Shown here: one piece after another, positions 43,814 to 54,097 of the stretch
How the letters are laid out: each line of letters opens with the position of its first letter
Position numbering within the stretch: position 1 is the stretch's first letter
Assembly: GCA_004564215.1 (NCBI GenBank)
Contig: CP024846.1
Coordinates: forward strand, 2,108,001-2,172,000
DNA from: Beijerinckiaceae bacterium
GTDB lineage: Bacteria; Pseudomonadota; Alphaproteobacteria; Rhizobiales; Beijerinckiaceae
Direction: 5' to 3'
Length of the DNA stretch: 64,000 nt
Made by a program: the position numbers and the translations under genes
The notes under the pieces: model-generated
What the model was told of the DNA's origin: nothing
Seen by the model: only the letters and a program-made list of their open reading frames with translations
Database searches by the model: none

Positions 43814-44108
43814 GTACCGCGCTCCAAAACTATGTTTCCGCGAGAGCCCAAACGATCTAGTCCGTCCGGCAGGAGACTACGCCAATCCTGGCATAATTTG
43901 GCCCACACCTGCGATAAAACTGGCCGGCAAGCAAAGTTTTTTCTATATCAGAGGGCGCAAGCGGGATGGCCGTGCCTTCCCGTTTCGTGAAACGGTTCGT
44001 CCGTGGAGCCTTGTCGCCGAGAGTAATTTTCCCCATTCTTTGGGGATGCGACGGGCAATTGCTTCGCAAACATGGTGGAAACCAAGCCGCAGATGATTGA
44101 TTGAGCCC
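43814..44108. other. Divergent gap between the GyrI-like gene and dapF
   Basis: A 295-base region that should contain both promoters. Open frames in it are not supported by any family feature. Confidence 0.35.
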
Positions 44109-44978
44109 ATGAGCGCCCTGGCGAATAGATCCGTCACGAAGATGAACGGAATAGGTAACGAGATCGTAATTCTCGATCTGCGCGGGAGCGGCCTGACTGT
44201 CAGCGGCGCCGAGGCGCGTGCGATCTGGCGGGGGAAAGGCCTCGCCTTCGATCAGCTTATGGTCCTGCACGAACCCCGCTCGAAAGGGACGGATGCGTTC
44301 ATGACGATCTACAACCGCGACGGTTCGCAAGCCGAGGCATGCGGCAATGGCACGCGCTGCGTCGCCTTTGCCTTGACCCGTGAAACGACGCGGGAAAAAC
44401 TTGTTCTTGAAACAGCCGCCGCGCGGCTCGAATGTCGGCGGATTGGCGAACGCATCTTTAGCGTTGACATGGGTCAACCGCGTTTGGCCTGGAATGAAAT
44501 TCCATTGCGCGATCCCGTTCCCGATACGCGCAAAATAGAATTGCCGACACATGCAATCACTGCGACTTTGCCTTCGTTCGCAGCCGTCAACATGGGAAAT
44601 CCGCATGCGATTTTTTGGGTCGACGACATCGAGCCCTATGATCTCGAAAAGCTCGGCCCCTTGCTTGAGACCCATCCGATTTTTCCCGAGCGCGCCAATA
44701 TCTCCCTCGCCCATGTGACATCGCGCGAACGGATCGAACTCAAGGTTTGGGAACGCGGCGTCGGCTTGACCCTCGCCTGCGGATCGGCTGCCTGTGCGGC
44801 GCTGGTCGCCGCGGCGCGCCTTGGTCTTACGGAGCGTCATGCGACAGTCAGCCTGCCCGGCGGCGATCTCGATATTGAATGGCGGGAGACGGATGACCAT
44901 GTCGTGATGGCCGGCCTGGTCGAGCTTGAATTCGAGGCGCGGCTCGATCCGGTTCTGTTCAAGGACATTGCGGCGTGA
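44109..44978 (+). CDS. dapF: Diaminopimelate epimerase
   Basis: This 289-residue enzyme converts LL- to meso-diaminopimelate for lysine and peptidoglycan. The two catalytic cysteines are C78 (EACGNGTRC) and C224 (LACGSAACA), each in its standard motif, and the N-terminal [15 protein letters not shown] is typical. The ATG at 44109 is preferred to the TTG at 44097. The stop overlaps mtaB's GTG start by four bases, a common alphaproteobacterial pair. Confidence 0.95.
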   Translation: MSALANRSVTKMNGIGNEIVILDLRGSGLTVSGAEARAIWRGKGLAFDQLMVLHEPRSKGTDAFMTIYNRDGSQAEACGNGTRCVAFALTRETTREKLVLETAAARLECRRIGERIFSVDMGQPRLAWNEIPLRDPVPDTRKIELPTHAITATLPSFAAVNMGNPHAIFWVDDIEPYDLEKLGPLLETHPIFPERANISLAHVTSRERIELKVWERGVGLTLACGSAACAALVAAARLGLTERHATVSLPGGDLDIEWRETDDHVVMAGLVELEFEARLDPVLFKDIAA

Positions 44979-46252
44979 CGCATTTTTGCCGGCCTCCGGA
45001 CGACGTTGAAGTCGTGACCTTCGGCTGCCGGCTCAATCTTGTCGAGTCCGAAGCGATGCGACGCGCGGCGCTAGGCCAGGGGAAGCGTGGTGTCGTGATC
45101 GTCAACACCTGTGCGGTGACTGCGGAAGCCGAGAGGCAGGCGCGCCAGGCGATTCGCCGCATCAAGCGCGAGCGGCCGGCAGCCGAAATTGTCGTCACAG
45201 GTTGCGCCGCCCAAATCAACCCGGCCCTGTTCGCATCGATGCCGGAAGTATTTCGAGTCATCGGAAATAGCGAAAAGGCCGATCCGGCCATTTGGGCGGA
45301 AGCAGGTGAGGAAGTCCGGGTCGCTGTCTCGGACATTATGTCGGCGGAGGCGGCGCCAAAGGCGCTCACCGAAGGTGTCGAGGATCATACGCGCGCATTT
45401 CTGGCGGTGCAGACGGGTTGCGATCACCGTTGCAGCTTTTGCATCATCCCGTTCGGGCGCGGCCGTTCCCGCTCGGTCCCGGAGACGGAGGTTATCGACG
45501 CGGCGCGCCGGCTGACCGCAAACGGTTTTCGTGAGATCGTTTTGACCGGCGTCGATCTCACCTCCTATGGCATCGATCTCGAAGGCGCCCCGGCGCTCGG
45601 GCACCTCGTCCAGTCGATTTTGCGCGCGGTGCCAAGCCTTCAGCGGCTGCGGCTTTCCTCGATCGACTGTATCGAGGCGGATGCCGCGCTCATCGGGGCG
45701 TTCGCGGACGAGCCGCGTCTTATGCCCCATCTCCATCTCTCGCTCCAGGCCGGCGACGATCTGACCCTGAAGCGCATGAAGCGGCGTCATCGCCGTGCCG
45801 ATGCGCTGCGGTTATGTGGTGAATTACGCCGGCTGCGGCCGGATATTGTTTTCGGTGCCGATCTGATCGCCGGATTTCCGACCGAGACCGAAGCGATGTT
45901 CCAAAATACGGTCGCGCTGGTCGATCAGTGCGGCCTAACCCATCTTCACGTTTTTCCATTTTCCGCCCGCGTCGGCACCGCGGCCGCGAAAATGCCTCCG
46001 GTCGCCCCGGAAGTTGTGAAGGAAAGGGCCAAGCGTCTGCGCGAGGCCGGGGATCTGGCGCTGCGCCGCCATCTCGACACGCAAATCGGCAAGCTCTTGC
46101 CGGTGCTGACGGAGAGGGGCGGCATGGCCAGGACGGAGGATTTCACGCGGGTGAGGCTGAAAGACCAGCCGCCCTCCCGTATCATCGCGGCCCGGATGAC
46201 GGGCAACGACGGCACGGCGCTCATTGGCATGCCATGCCATCTGCCGGGCTGA
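44975..46252 (+). CDS. mtaB: tRNA (N6-threonylcarbamoyladenosine(37)-C2)-methylthiotransferase
   Basis: This 425-residue radical-SAM enzyme adds a methylthio group to t6A37 of tRNAs reading ANN codons. The N-terminal UPF0004 domain has three cysteines (FGCRLN, NTCAVT, GCAAQ) for the auxiliary cluster. The radical-SAM CxxxCxxC is CDHRCSFC at about 148-155. A TRAM-like C-terminus follows. The dapF-mtaB order and the CDHRCSFC motif point to MtaB rather than MiaB or RimO. It starts with GTG. Confidence 0.93.
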   Translation: MTHFCRPPDDVEVVTFGCRLNLVESEAMRRAALGQGKRGVVIVNTCAVTAEAERQARQAIRRIKRERPAAEIVVTGCAAQINPALFASMPEVFRVIGNSEKADPAIWAEAGEEVRVAVSDIMSAEAAPKALTEGVEDHTRAFLAVQTGCDHRCSFCIIPFGRGRSRSVPETEVIDAARRLTANGFREIVLTGVDLTSYGIDLEGAPALGHLVQSILRAVPSLQRLRLSSIDCIEADAALIGAFADEPRLMPHLHLSLQAGDDLTLKRMKRRHRRADALRLCGELRRLRPDIVFGADLIAGFPTETEAMFQNTVALVDQCGLTHLHVFPFSARVGTAAAKMPPVAPEVVKERAKRLREAGDLALRRHLDTQIGKLLPVLTERGGMARTEDFTRVRLKDQPPSRIIAARMTGNDGTALIGMPCHLPG

Positions 46253-46346
46253 TTATTCTTCTCAACAAACCGCCCCAAACGGCCACGCCGCGCTTGCCTC
46301 CCGCGAGTCCTTGCCCGATAACAGTGGAGCGCAAACGGAGATTCGC

Positions 46347-46490
46347 GTGCCATCACTCATTCGGTTTTTTGTCATCGTCGGCATCCTGGCAGGAATCGTC
46401 TACGGGTGCATGGTCGCACTCGTGACCTTTGTCGAACCGCAGCCGCGCGAGATGAGCCAATCGGTTCCTGCGGCGCGGCTGAACAAATAG
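46347..46490 (+). CDS. Conserved 47-residue membrane protein
   Basis: This short frame starts with GTG at 46347, with GGAG six bases before it. One hydrophobic helix (about 3-25) is followed by a Phe-Val-Glu-Pro-x-Pro-Arg-Glu-Met stretch and a terminal Arg-Leu-Asn-Lys. I recall near-identical small proteins upstream of xerD in many Rhizobiales, often mislabelled as histidine kinase. Its function is unknown. It is seven bases from xerD and probably in one transcript. Confidence 0.75.
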   Translation: MPSLIRFFVIVGILAGIVYGCMVALVTFVEPQPREMSQSVPAARLNK

Positions 46491-46497
46491 GGCCTCC

Positions 46498-47466
46498 ATG
46501 CCTGGGAAGCGAAAGCCTCTTCCCCTGATCGAAGCCTTTCTCGACATGATCGCGGCCGAACGCGGCGCGGCCAAAAATACAATCGAATCCTACGCCCGCG
46601 ACCTCGCCGATTATGCAGCCGGATTGACGCTCGCGGGAAAGACGCCGCTGAATGCCGCGACCGGCGATATTCGCGCCTATCTTTCCGGTCTGGTGGACCG
46701 TGGCCTAAAACCGGCTTCGAGCGCTCGCAAACTGTCCTCGATCCGTCAGTTTCATCGCTTCCTCGTCACAGAAGGTCGCCGTTCCGACGATCCGGCGCTG
46801 ATCATCGAAGCTCCCCGGCGCGGCCGAAATCTCCCAAAAATCCTATCCATTGCCGAGGTGAGTCATCTGCTTGCGGTTTCAAAGGAAGGGCTCGACGCCG
46901 CGTCGCGCCCCAATACCGATAGGCTGCGGGCGCTGCGGACGGCGTGTCTGTTGGAACTTCTTTATGCGACGGGTTTGCGGGTTTCCGAACTCGTGGCACT
47001 CCCGGCGAGCGCCGCGCAAACCAAGGAGCCTTTCATCCATATTCGCGGCAAGGGAGGCCGGGAGAGACTTGTGCCGCTTTCGGCTCAGGCGCGGGACGCG
47101 ATGCTTGCCTATCGCGCCGCGTTGAACAAAAGGCCGAATCCCGCGACAGGCCCTTGGCTGTTTCCGGCCGATAGCACAAGCGGACATCTGACGCGCCAGG
47201 CTTTCGCCCGCGATCTGAAGATCTGTGCCGCCGCGGCTGGGATCGCGGCCGCGCGGGTTAGCCCGCATGTATTGCGCCATGCCTTTGCCAGCCATCTCTT
47301 GCAAAATGGCGCGGATTTGCGGGTCGTTCAGGAATTGCTCGGCCACGCCGATATTTCGACGACGCAAATTTATACGCATGTGCTCGACGAGCGGATAAAA
47401 TCGATGGTCCGCGATCTCCATCCAATGAATGGCGATGGGGAGTTCGAAAAGGGCCCGCGCGTTTAG
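46498..47466 (+). CDS. xerD: Tyrosine recombinase XerD
   Basis: This 322-residue site-specific recombinase resolves chromosome dimers at dif together with XerC and FtsK. The catalytic set is complete: R161 (TGLR), K185 (GKGGRER), H257 and R260 (HVLRH), H283 (LGHADI) and the nucleophile Y292 (IYTHV). The N-terminal SAM-like core-binding domain (8-95) is intact. The length and the dapF-mtaB neighbourhood fit the chromosomal XerD rather than a mobile integrase. Its stop overlaps the convergent regulator gene by four bases. Confidence 0.92.
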   Translation: MPGKRKPLPLIEAFLDMIAAERGAAKNTIESYARDLADYAAGLTLAGKTPLNAATGDIRAYLSGLVDRGLKPASSARKLSSIRQFHRFLVTEGRRSDDPALIIEAPRRGRNLPKILSIAEVSHLLAVSKEGLDAASRPNTDRLRALRTACLLELLYATGLRVSELVALPASAAQTKEPFIHIRGKGGRERLVPLSAQARDAMLAYRAALNKRPNPATGPWLFPADSTSGHLTRQAFARDLKICAAAAGIAAARVSPHVLRHAFASHLLQNGADLRVVQELLGHADISTTQIYTHVLDERIKSMVRDLHPMNGDGEFEKGPRV

Positions 47467-48392
47467 TGCAAATTTTGATTTTCTGTCGCCGACTCGCTCA
47501 CACTGACCATGGCGACGGGGATCCGCAAGCCCAGCCAAGGGAGGGGCGCGACCGTGCCCTTGGCCCGAAGGGGCGTCACCAATCCCTGCAGGCCGGGGTG
47601 ATGGGGCCCTCCTCTGATCCAGAATTCTCCTCCCGCGCCGTTTTGCGCATCAAGCGGACCGATGCAAGAAGCAATGAGCCCTTGCACCGTATCCGAGCCG
47701 TCGGCGCAGGCAAGGTAACCGTCTTTGACGGTGAGGCCACGTCCGGAGTCGAGTGTCGCGCGTGCCGCCGCATTCGCAAACAATACTCTTGCCCCCGCGT
47801 CGACCAGCAGGACGCCGCGGTCGAGATTTTCGAGCCGGTTCGGCGCGGTGTCGAGATCGAGATTGAGATCGAGCATCCTGAACTGGTAATGGATGCGGGC
47901 CGCGCGACCGATGTGGTGCGCAGCAGCCTCGAAGATGCGCCTTTGTTCATGGGTGATCTGATCGTCGCGAGGGGAATTGGCGACGCATATCAACGCGGAG
48001 ACGCCATCATCCACCCGCAAATTTACGCCAAGCATGGCTAGCCCGAACTCGGCGGGCTTGAACCATTCATTGAATACGGGAGTCGTAGCAAACTCGGTGC
48101 GCGAAACGAGGCTATCGAGGGAATAGATTTCGCCGACAGGCTTGGTCGTGGTCAGCATCCAAAGCGGATTGTGGAACGCCCAATATTGTCGGTAGCTGGC
48201 TTGAAACTCGGGATCGGTACGCGGTGTGATCGAGTCGAAGATCTGGGCCCGAAAGTCCAAACTCGCGATGCCGATCTGTGCCGCCTTCATCACATCGGTG
48301 AGCTTCGTCAGCGCAACCGACCAGAGGCGATCATCAAGCGCAGCCTCATAAATCAAGCCGATTAAAGATATGAGTTCGTCCTGATTGACCAT
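47463..48392 (-). CDS. Truncated LuxR-type regulator paralogue lacking the HTH
   Basis: This 309-residue protein aligns along its length with the two regulators upstream on the same strand: [20 protein letters not shown], then [25 protein letters not shown], the [15 protein letters not shown] segment and the [13 protein letters not shown] end of the sensor region. The other two go on for about 70 residues with a LuxR HTH. This one stops just after VSVSES and runs into the end of xerD. It could act as a non-DNA-binding partner or be decaying. Confidence 0.8.
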   Translation of the reverse strand: MVNQDELISLIGLIYEAALDDRLWSVALTKLTDVMKAAQIGIASLDFRAQIFDSITPRTDPEFQASYRQYWAFHNPLWMLTTTKPVGEIYSLDSLVSRTEFATTPVFNEWFKPAEFGLAMLGVNLRVDDGVSALICVANSPRDDQITHEQRRIFEAAAHHIGRAARIHYQFRMLDLNLDLDTAPNRLENLDRGVLLVDAGARVLFANAAARATLDSGRGLTVKDGYLACADGSDTVQGLIASCIGPLDAQNGAGGEFWIRGGPHHPGLQGLVTPLRAKGTVAPLPWLGLRIPVAMVSVSESATENQNLH

Positions 48393-48534
48393 TTGACAGC
48401 CTCGCCGACATGGCGCTGGTGGGCCAGCAAAACAATGCTCGGCCTTTGGCGCTAAACACGCAAGAAAGAATTGGCCACTTGCCGCCTATTTTACCTATGC
48501 GTCGGTAAGGTAGCGCTTGGGGCGCGTCCAAGCT

Positions 48535-49704
48535 TCAGCCGCGATAGGGCCCGAACGGTTCGCTCCCTAATTTCCGCGCTTCGGAAACGTCCAGTAAAAG
48601 ACGCACGAGTTCGGCTTGCCGATGGGTTCCGGTTTTTTCGAAAATGCTCGAAAGGTGAGTCCTCGCCGTGGCGCCGGTGATCCCGCGCCGTCGCGCCGCA
48701 GCGCCTCTGCCATCGCCTTTCACAATCTCCGCCGCCAGCCGGGATTCGGCGGCTGTCAGACCGAAACGACGCTGCAAATTGGTTTCCAATTGGCGCCGTT
48801 CGCAGTCGGGGTCGTTCACCGTAACAATGGCGACCGGCGCAGAAAGGCCAAGCCAGGAAACTTCGGATAGACGCTGATTGGATCGCAACGGCGCGACGCT
48901 TACCTGAAGCGGCGAACAAGGGAAGGCGCGCTCGACACTGAACTCGCCACCGGGAGCCTTATATTTGAGGGAGGCTTCCACGCAGGACGCGATGAGCGTT
49001 TGCAAAATGTCCGAATCGCCAATGTTGGTAAGGCGCCCCTTTCGGAGAACGATGCCGTCCTCCGCATCGAGCATTGCCTTCGCTGTAGAATTCAGAAACA
49101 CAACTCTAGCCCAGGCGTCGACCAGAAAAGCACTTTTCTGCAAAGTGTCCAATCGCTCAAGCGCGGCTGTTTTATTCAGTTCAAGGCCCCAGAGCCGGCC
49201 ACGGATTTTAATGGCCCGGATGATGTGGCGGAGCGCGGTCGCGAATAATTGGGTCTGTCTTTCCGTCATCTGATCTATGGCTGGCGCGTTGGTCACGCAG
49301 ATCAATGCCGAAAGATTATCCTCCATGATGAGGTTGGCGGCCGTCGCAGCGAGCCCATATTCGGCGCGGCGCCACCACTCATTGAAAATTGGTGTAGCCG
49401 AGAACTCTTCGCGCCGCATGAGACTGTCGAGCGAGAAGGGCTTGCCGACCGGATGGAGCGCGGTGTGGCGCCAAAGCGGGCAATTAAACGCCCAGTATTC
49501 CTTATAGAGGGTTATGAGAGCTGGATCGGTGCGCGGCGCGACTGCCGACACGATGCTGTCCCGCTTGTCCACCGACGTGATGGCAACTTGCGACGCATCC
49601 ATGGCGTCGGCAAGGGTCGTCAGAACTTTGGGCCAAACATCCCCATCATGGATCGTCTCGTAGATCGAATCGATGAGCGCAATGAAATCATCATCCCCAC
49701 TCAT
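48535..49704 (-). CDS. LuxR-type regulator, paralogue 2
   Basis: This 389-residue protein has an N-terminal region (about 1-190) resembling a degenerate GAF/PAS sensor with the shared FNEWWRRAEYGLAA segment and a middle PAS-like part (FLVDAWARVVFLNSTAKAML). A LuxR HTH occupies about 315-380 (RRFGLTAAESRLAAEIVKG, then GITGATARTHLSSIFEKTG). The ligand is unknown, and no acyl-homoserine-lactone synthase lies in the window. It is 142 bases upstream of the truncated copy. Confidence 0.85.
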   Translation of the reverse strand: MSGDDDFIALIDSIYETIHDGDVWPKVLTTLADAMDASQVAITSVDKRDSIVSAVAPRTDPALITLYKEYWAFNCPLWRHTALHPVGKPFSLDSLMRREEFSATPIFNEWWRRAEYGLAATAANLIMEDNLSALICVTNAPAIDQMTERQTQLFATALRHIIRAIKIRGRLWGLELNKTAALERLDTLQKSAFLVDAWARVVFLNSTAKAMLDAEDGIVLRKGRLTNIGDSDILQTLIASCVEASLKYKAPGGEFSVERAFPCSPLQVSVAPLRSNQRLSEVSWLGLSAPVAIVTVNDPDCERRQLETNLQRRFGLTAAESRLAAEIVKGDGRGAAARRRGITGATARTHLSSIFEKTGTHRQAELVRLLLDVSEARKLGSEPFGPYRG

Positions 49705-49896
49705 GGCGCAGCGTCACCCGTTCGACGTCGATGCTGTAGCGTCAAGGCGCATAAGCTCCTGCAATTGCCGCAGTGACAAACCTTCGATGTCCCACCTTAG
49801 ACCAGCGGGGATCAATTCCCGATTAGAAGCGTTGTAAGGTAAATTGCGCAAAATTGCATAACAATTTGCACTTTTATGAACCGGAAGGTCCTTGAA

Positions 49897-51054
49897 TCAG
49901 GAATCCCAGCATTCCGTCGCACCTTTATCGGCGATATCGAGCAGAAGAGGCACAAGTTCGGCCTGTCGATGGGTGCCGGTTTTTTCAAAGATGCTGGAAA
50001 GCTGAGCGCGGGCCGTCGCGACCGAAATGCCGCGCCGCCGGGCCGCCGCCTCGCGGCCGTCGCCTTTGACGATCTCGGCCGCCAATCTCGCCTCCGCAGC
50101 GGTGAGATTGAAACGCCGGTGCAGACCTCGCGTGAGGATCGCCCGATCAATTTCGGGGTCCACCACGGTCACCATCGCGACGGGGGCGCGAAGGCCGAGC
50201 CAAGGGATTTCCACGACCGGCGTTTTGGGCCGCATCGGGGTCACCGCAACTTTGAGAGGGGCCCGGTTCAAACCTCGCCGCACTTCAAACTGTCCGCCGA
50301 ATGGCCCCCGCAACGGGCCGACCCCGGGCGCACAAGAGGCGATCAGTTGTTGCAAGCGGAACGGACCATCTTTTGAGGCGAGGCAACCGCTTTTGATGAC
50401 GAGCCCATCGCCGGCGTCGAGCAACGCACGCGCCGCGGTGTTTGCGTAAAGCGTGTGGCCTACGGCATCCACCATGATTGCTGCCTGCCGAATATTTTCG
50501 AAGCGCTCCGGCGTCGTGTCATGCCCCAGATCGGACGTCCAAAGCTGACGATGGATCCGCACCGCGCGTACGATGTGGCGGATCGCCGCCTCGAATAGGC
50601 GGATTTGCCTTGGCGTCGGCGCCTCATGTTTCGGATCGTTGACCATGCAGATCAGCGCCGAAACATTATTTTCAGACATTAGATTTGCTGCAAGCATCGC
50701 GAAGCCGTAGTCGGCCTTTTTCCACCATTCGTTGAAAATGGGTGTCTTGGCGAAGTCTTGCCGATCCATGAGGGTGTCGAACGAGTAAAGCTTGCCGACG
50801 GGTTGCGTGCCGGAGTTAATCCAGAGCGGATTGTGGAACGCCCAGTAGCTTTTGTAGCTGGCGTCCAATTCGGGATAGGTCCGCCGGGAAATCGAATCGA
50901 AGGTGTTGGCGCGCCGGTCCATGGTCGCGATGATCGCCTGCATCGTTCCCACGACATCGGCGAGCTTCGCCAGCACCGACGGCCATAGGTTGCCCTCCAG
51001 CGCCGCGGCGTAAACCAGGTCGATCAGAGCGATGAACTCAGCTTCATCATTCAT
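49897..51054 (-). CDS. LuxR-type regulator, paralogue 1
   Basis: This 385-residue protein has the same layout as its neighbour at 48535-49704: a sensor part ([39 protein letters not shown]), a PAS-like middle (IMVDAVGHTLYANTAARALL) and a C-terminal HTH (FNLTAAEARLAAEIVKG, SVATARAQLSSIFEKTG). The HTH is better kept than the sensor among the paralogues. Three tandem copies point to local duplication. Targets are unknown. Confidence 0.85.
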   Translation of the reverse strand: MNDEAEFIALIDLVYAAALEGNLWPSVLAKLADVVGTMQAIIATMDRRANTFDSISRRTYPELDASYKSYWAFHNPLWINSGTQPVGKLYSFDTLMDRQDFAKTPIFNEWWKKADYGFAMLAANLMSENNVSALICMVNDPKHEAPTPRQIRLFEAAIRHIVRAVRIHRQLWTSDLGHDTTPERFENIRQAAIMVDAVGHTLYANTAARALLDAGDGLVIKSGCLASKDGPFRLQQLIASCAPGVGPLRGPFGGQFEVRRGLNRAPLKVAVTPMRPKTPVVEIPWLGLRAPVAMVTVVDPEIDRAILTRGLHRRFNLTAAEARLAAEIVKGDGREAAARRRGISVATARAQLSSIFEKTGTHRQAELVPLLLDIADKGATECWDS

Positions 51055-51534
51055 GGTGTCGCTATACCTGCTTACGGTCGGTCATCGTTGGACGGGGGAG
51101 GATGGATGAAAGGCGCGGTGGGCGGTTCGTACCCCCCACGTGCTTCCGCGTGCGTCCGCAGGCATGAAGGGTCTGCTGATCACCGGCACATCACCCTGTC
51201 CCTAACTGAGGAGGGAGAACTGTAAAACGAGGCCTACAAGATTGGACCATCGCACGATTTAGAACATATGTCCGATGCGCCGCAACGGGAACTCTGCAAC
51301 AACCGTCTTATCGCGGGGGTGTGAAATGGTCCTCCCAAGCCTCCCCCCAGTGATTTAATCACGTAACAATTTGCTTTGATTCCGCCGTTCCGCCCTCTCG
51401 CAGTTCAATGCGATCTTCGGCGGGACGGCGGCATTTTGTCGCCGCGCTGCCGCCTTAAGAATTTGCCGGCGTAACTGAGCCAACACGGTTCCGGGTCGAA
51501 CCGAGCTAACCTAGACCATATTGGAACTGGATTT
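51055..51534. other. Intergenic region without a recognised gene
   Basis: A 480-base gap upstream of the first LuxR-type paralogue and downstream of the amidotransferase gene (leftward). It must hold the regulator promoter. I found no conserved ORF, tRNA or strong hairpin. Confidence 0.4.
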
Positions 51535-52266
51535 TCAGTTTACGGGCTCGCGGGTCGGATCGTTCCCGGAAAGCCAACGGCGCAGGAATGCGCTCGACCA
51601 GCGCCCAACCGCGCGGTCGTGCCGAAACCAGCCTTCAATATGGCGGTGACGCGGATGGGCGCCGAGTCGAGACATTCCCTCTGTCGTCAGAACGGTCCAT
51701 CGGCACATCATCGGCAAAGTCACCTCCGGGTGGAACTGGAGGCCAAAGGCAGCTTCACCGTAGCGAAAGGCCTGAGCTTCGAATTCGCGCCCTTTTGCGA
51801 GCAAAGTCGCTCCCCGCGGCAGATCGAAGCCTTCACCGTGCCATTGATAGACATGGCTGGGAAAGCGGCACGCGCAAAGCTTATGCCCATGTTCCGTGGG
51901 ATCGATGGGATAATAGCCGATCTCGACGCGTCCTTGCGGATGCGGGCAAACGCGGTGGCCAAGATGGCGGGCCAGCATTTGGGCGCCGAGGCAAATGCCG
52001 AGAAAGGGTTTGCGTTCTTTGAGGGGAACGCCGATCCAGTCGATCTCGCGGCGGACCCAGGCCTGCTCGTCGTTGACGCTCATCGGACCGCCAAAGACAA
52101 TGACGCCGGCATGGTCTTTCAGCGTTGCCGGCAGGGGATCGCCAAACCGCGGGCGCCGGACATCAAGGGCCAGCCCCTCCGCCCGCAAAATCCGTCCAAA
52201 CCGTCCCGGCGTCGAATGTTTTTGGTGCAGAACGATAAGAATCCGGCCAAATGATTTGCAATTCAT
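51535..52266 (-). CDS. Class I glutamine amidotransferase-like protein
   Basis: This 243-residue protein has the amidotransferase triad: C92 in GICLGAQ, and H179 with E181 in QFHPEVT. The oxyanion region VIVFGGPMSVND is also present. It is a stand-alone GATase1 of the GMP-synthase-like family (often noted as YfeJ-like), perhaps acting on gamma-glutamyl compounds. Start: the ATG at 52266, since the TTG at 52275 is less likely. The C-terminus is Arg/Trp-rich. Confidence 0.85.
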   Translation of the reverse strand: MNCKSFGRILIVLHQKHSTPGRFGRILRAEGLALDVRRPRFGDPLPATLKDHAGVIVFGGPMSVNDEQAWVRREIDWIGVPLKERKPFLGICLGAQMLARHLGHRVCPHPQGRVEIGYYPIDPTEHGHKLCACRFPSHVYQWHGEGFDLPRGATLLAKGREFEAQAFRYGEAAFGLQFHPEVTLPMMCRWTVLTTEGMSRLGAHPRHRHIEGWFRHDRAVGRWSSAFLRRWLSGNDPTREPVN

Positions 52267-52297
52267 AGGGCTCAAATTTTTTGGGACCAGCCGCGCC

Positions 52298-53128
52298 CTA
52301 AGCGCGCCCGATTCGATTTTGCTGCATACGCGAAATAATAGCCAAACTTATCGACTTTGGCAAAAACCGCGCTGACAATATGCTGAGTTTGTTAAATAAA
52401 CCCGGCACGATCTCGCGCCGTCCGGCGAGCAGCCCGGCGTAGCCGGCTTCGGCGACCTCCATGGCGGTGGAACTTGGAACCAGCGCCAGCTGCATACCCG
52501 GGCCAAAACCGGCGCGGGCTTGAAAATCGGTTTTTGTATAGCCCGGACACAGGGCTGTCACAGTGACGCCCTGACCCTGCAACTCCTTCGAAAGGGCAAG
52601 ACTGAAGGAGAGAACAAAAGATTTCGAGGCGTAATAGATGGCCATCCCAGGGCCGCCGGGAAAATAGCCAGCCACCGACGCGACGTTCAGGATCTTGCCG
52701 CCAGTAGAGCGGAGGGCCGGCAGAAAATGCAAAGTCAGCCCGACCAGCGCTTGAATGTTGAGATCGATAATTTCGAGTTGTTCCGCCGGGTCGAGGTCGG
52801 CAACCGGACCGGCGAGGCCGAAACCGGCATTGTTCACGAGAATATTGGGGGTGGCGCCGGCGGCATCCAGCCGACGCGCGATTTCGAGGGCTGCTCCCGG
52901 TAGGGCAAGATCAAGGACCAAGGTCAAAGGCCGCGGTCGACCACTCGCTGCGATTTCGTCCGCCAGCGCCGCGAGCTTGTCACCGCTTCGTGCCGCAAGG
53001 GCAAGATCGTGACCGTGGCGGGCGAAAACGCGGGCGAGATCGGCGCCAATCCCGCCTGAGGCGCCAGTGACAAGGGTAACGCCTCGGGTCGGCGATTGGC
53101 TCTCCGGGTGGAGATTGGCCTCGCTCAC
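52298..53128 (-). CDS. Short-chain dehydrogenase/reductase
   Basis: This 276-residue classical SDR has a cofactor motif TGASGGIG near 21-28, NNAG near 98, a catalytic Ser in the VASVAGY region and YYASK as the Tyr-Lys pair. It resembles the DltE/YqjQ-type SDRs with broad or unknown substrates. It lies two bases from the TerB-like gene on the same strand, so the two share a transcript. Confidence 0.88.
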   Translation of the reverse strand: MSEANLHPESQSPTRGVTLVTGASGGIGADLARVFARHGHDLALAARSGDKLAALADEIAASGRPRPLTLVLDLALPGAALEIARRLDAAGATPNILVNNAGFGLAGPVADLDPAEQLEIIDLNIQALVGLTLHFLPALRSTGGKILNVASVAGYFPGGPGMAIYYASKSFVLSFSLALSKELQGQGVTVTALCPGYTKTDFQARAGFGPGMQLALVPSSTAMEVAEAGYAGLLAGRREIVPGLFNKLSILSARFLPKSISLAIISRMQQNRIGRA

Positions 53129-53130
53129 GC

Positions 53131-53631
53131 TTATGCTTTCGCCGCCGTCCAGGGATTGACCACTTTGGTCTCGGCCGACGTTTGCCCGGCGACGCGTTGG
53201 CGCATCAAGACCCTATCCCGGTTTGTAACGTTGAGAAGTTCGGCGACACGCCAGATGGTGTTTTCTTCGAATTCATGGACCACGCCGTCGGCGAATGCGA
53301 TATCCCACATCATCTCCACGATCTTTTGCCGCCCGGCGTCGTCGAGAGCGCGTTTCAGAATGCTGGTGAAGCGATAGAAATCAACGGCTTCGCGATCGCT
53401 CTGTTCGGCGAGTGTCACCAGCTCAGCCGCAGCCTTCGCATCCAGGCCAAAGCGCTCCTCGATGATCGTCATCAGCCGGCGGCGTTCGGCAAGGTCGGTC
53501 TTCCCATCGGCATTGGCGACATGGACCAGCAAGGCCACCGCCGCGAGCCGGTAATCCTCCTCGCCGAAATTTCGCGAGGCCGCGTCCGCGCCGGTGACCT
53601 CGGCGATGAAATTCTTCAGGACATCGAACAT
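53131..53631 (-). CDS. TerB-like (tellurite resistance B) family protein
   Basis: This 166-residue all-helical protein has the TerB/DjlA-type acid motifs: AVALLVHVANADGKTDLAERRRLMTII and, in the second half, MMWDIAFADGVVHEFEENTIWRVAELL. The acidic pairs may bind metal. The family is widespread, and tellurite resistance itself is not implied. The ATG at 53631 is the first Met before the domain. The longer frame upstream is non-coding. Confidence 0.83.
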   Translation of the reverse strand: MFDVLKNFIAEVTGADAASRNFGEEDYRLAAVALLVHVANADGKTDLAERRRLMTIIEERFGLDAKAAAELVTLAEQSDREAVDFYRFTSILKRALDDAGRQKIVEMMWDIAFADGVVHEFEENTIWRVAELLNVTNRDRVLMRQRVAGQTSAETKVVNPWTAAKA

Positions 53632-53698
53632 TGACGGTCTCCAAACACGGTTGCCTGAAATATAGGGCCGATCGGTCCCCGGCGCACCGGCTGATTGA

Positions 53699-54097
53699 TC
53701 AGCGCAGCAGGAGACAGGTCCAAAAGCCCTCCGGCCGATGGAAGGCGCGGCGCATCTCCCGAATCCAGTCCAGACAGATCGCGCGCGACGGGAAACAGAG
53801 CTTTTCCTCACGCCAATCGACGAGGGCTTGGCCGTAAACATCGATATAGGGGCGCCCGCCGGAGAAATGGCCGAGCCAGACCGACGCCCAGGGCAATTGT
53901 TCGGCCGTGGGGAGAATCGGTCCCCAGAACGGCCCGCCGGCCCGGCATGGAACTCCAACGATAGCCAAATCTTCGCCGGCGGGAACGGGCGTATAATCTG
54001 CCGCCCGTGCCGGGCCGCAAAAGCTCAAAACCACGGCGATCGGCAAAAGCTTGGCTTTGAGGGTCGCTGCGACCGCAGGTCTCCAGGTGCGGGACAT
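53699..54097 (-). CDS. Small exported protein of unknown function
   Basis: This 132-residue protein has a signal peptide (about 10-36, ending Ala-Arg-Ala-Ala) and a mature domain of about 96 residues with four cysteines. It contains a Gly-Pro-Phe-Trp-Gly-Pro-Ile-Leu stretch and a C-terminal Cys-Leu-Asp-Trp-Ile-Arg. AAGGA precedes the ATG at 54097 at good spacing. No family is recognised. Confidence 0.65.
   Translation of the reverse strand: MSRTWRPAVAATLKAKLLPIAVVLSFCGPARAADYTPVPAGEDLAIVGVPCRAGGPFWGPILPTAEQLPWASVWLGHFSGGRPYIDVYGQALVDWREEKLCFPSRAICLDWIREMRRAFHRPEGFWTCLLLR

Noticed and set aside
43857..44900. 347-codon minus-strand frame across dapF
   Set aside because: dapF on the plus strand has both catalytic cysteines in context, so the minus frame is a shadow.
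46498..47466. XerD as an integrase of a mobile island
   Set aside because: Its length, complete catalytic set and dapF-mtaB neighbourhood match the housekeeping recombinase; no attachment repeat lies nearby.
53131..53631. Tellurite resistance operon
   Set aside because: Only a single TerB-like gene is present. Such genes are widespread, and terC, terD or terZ genes are absent.
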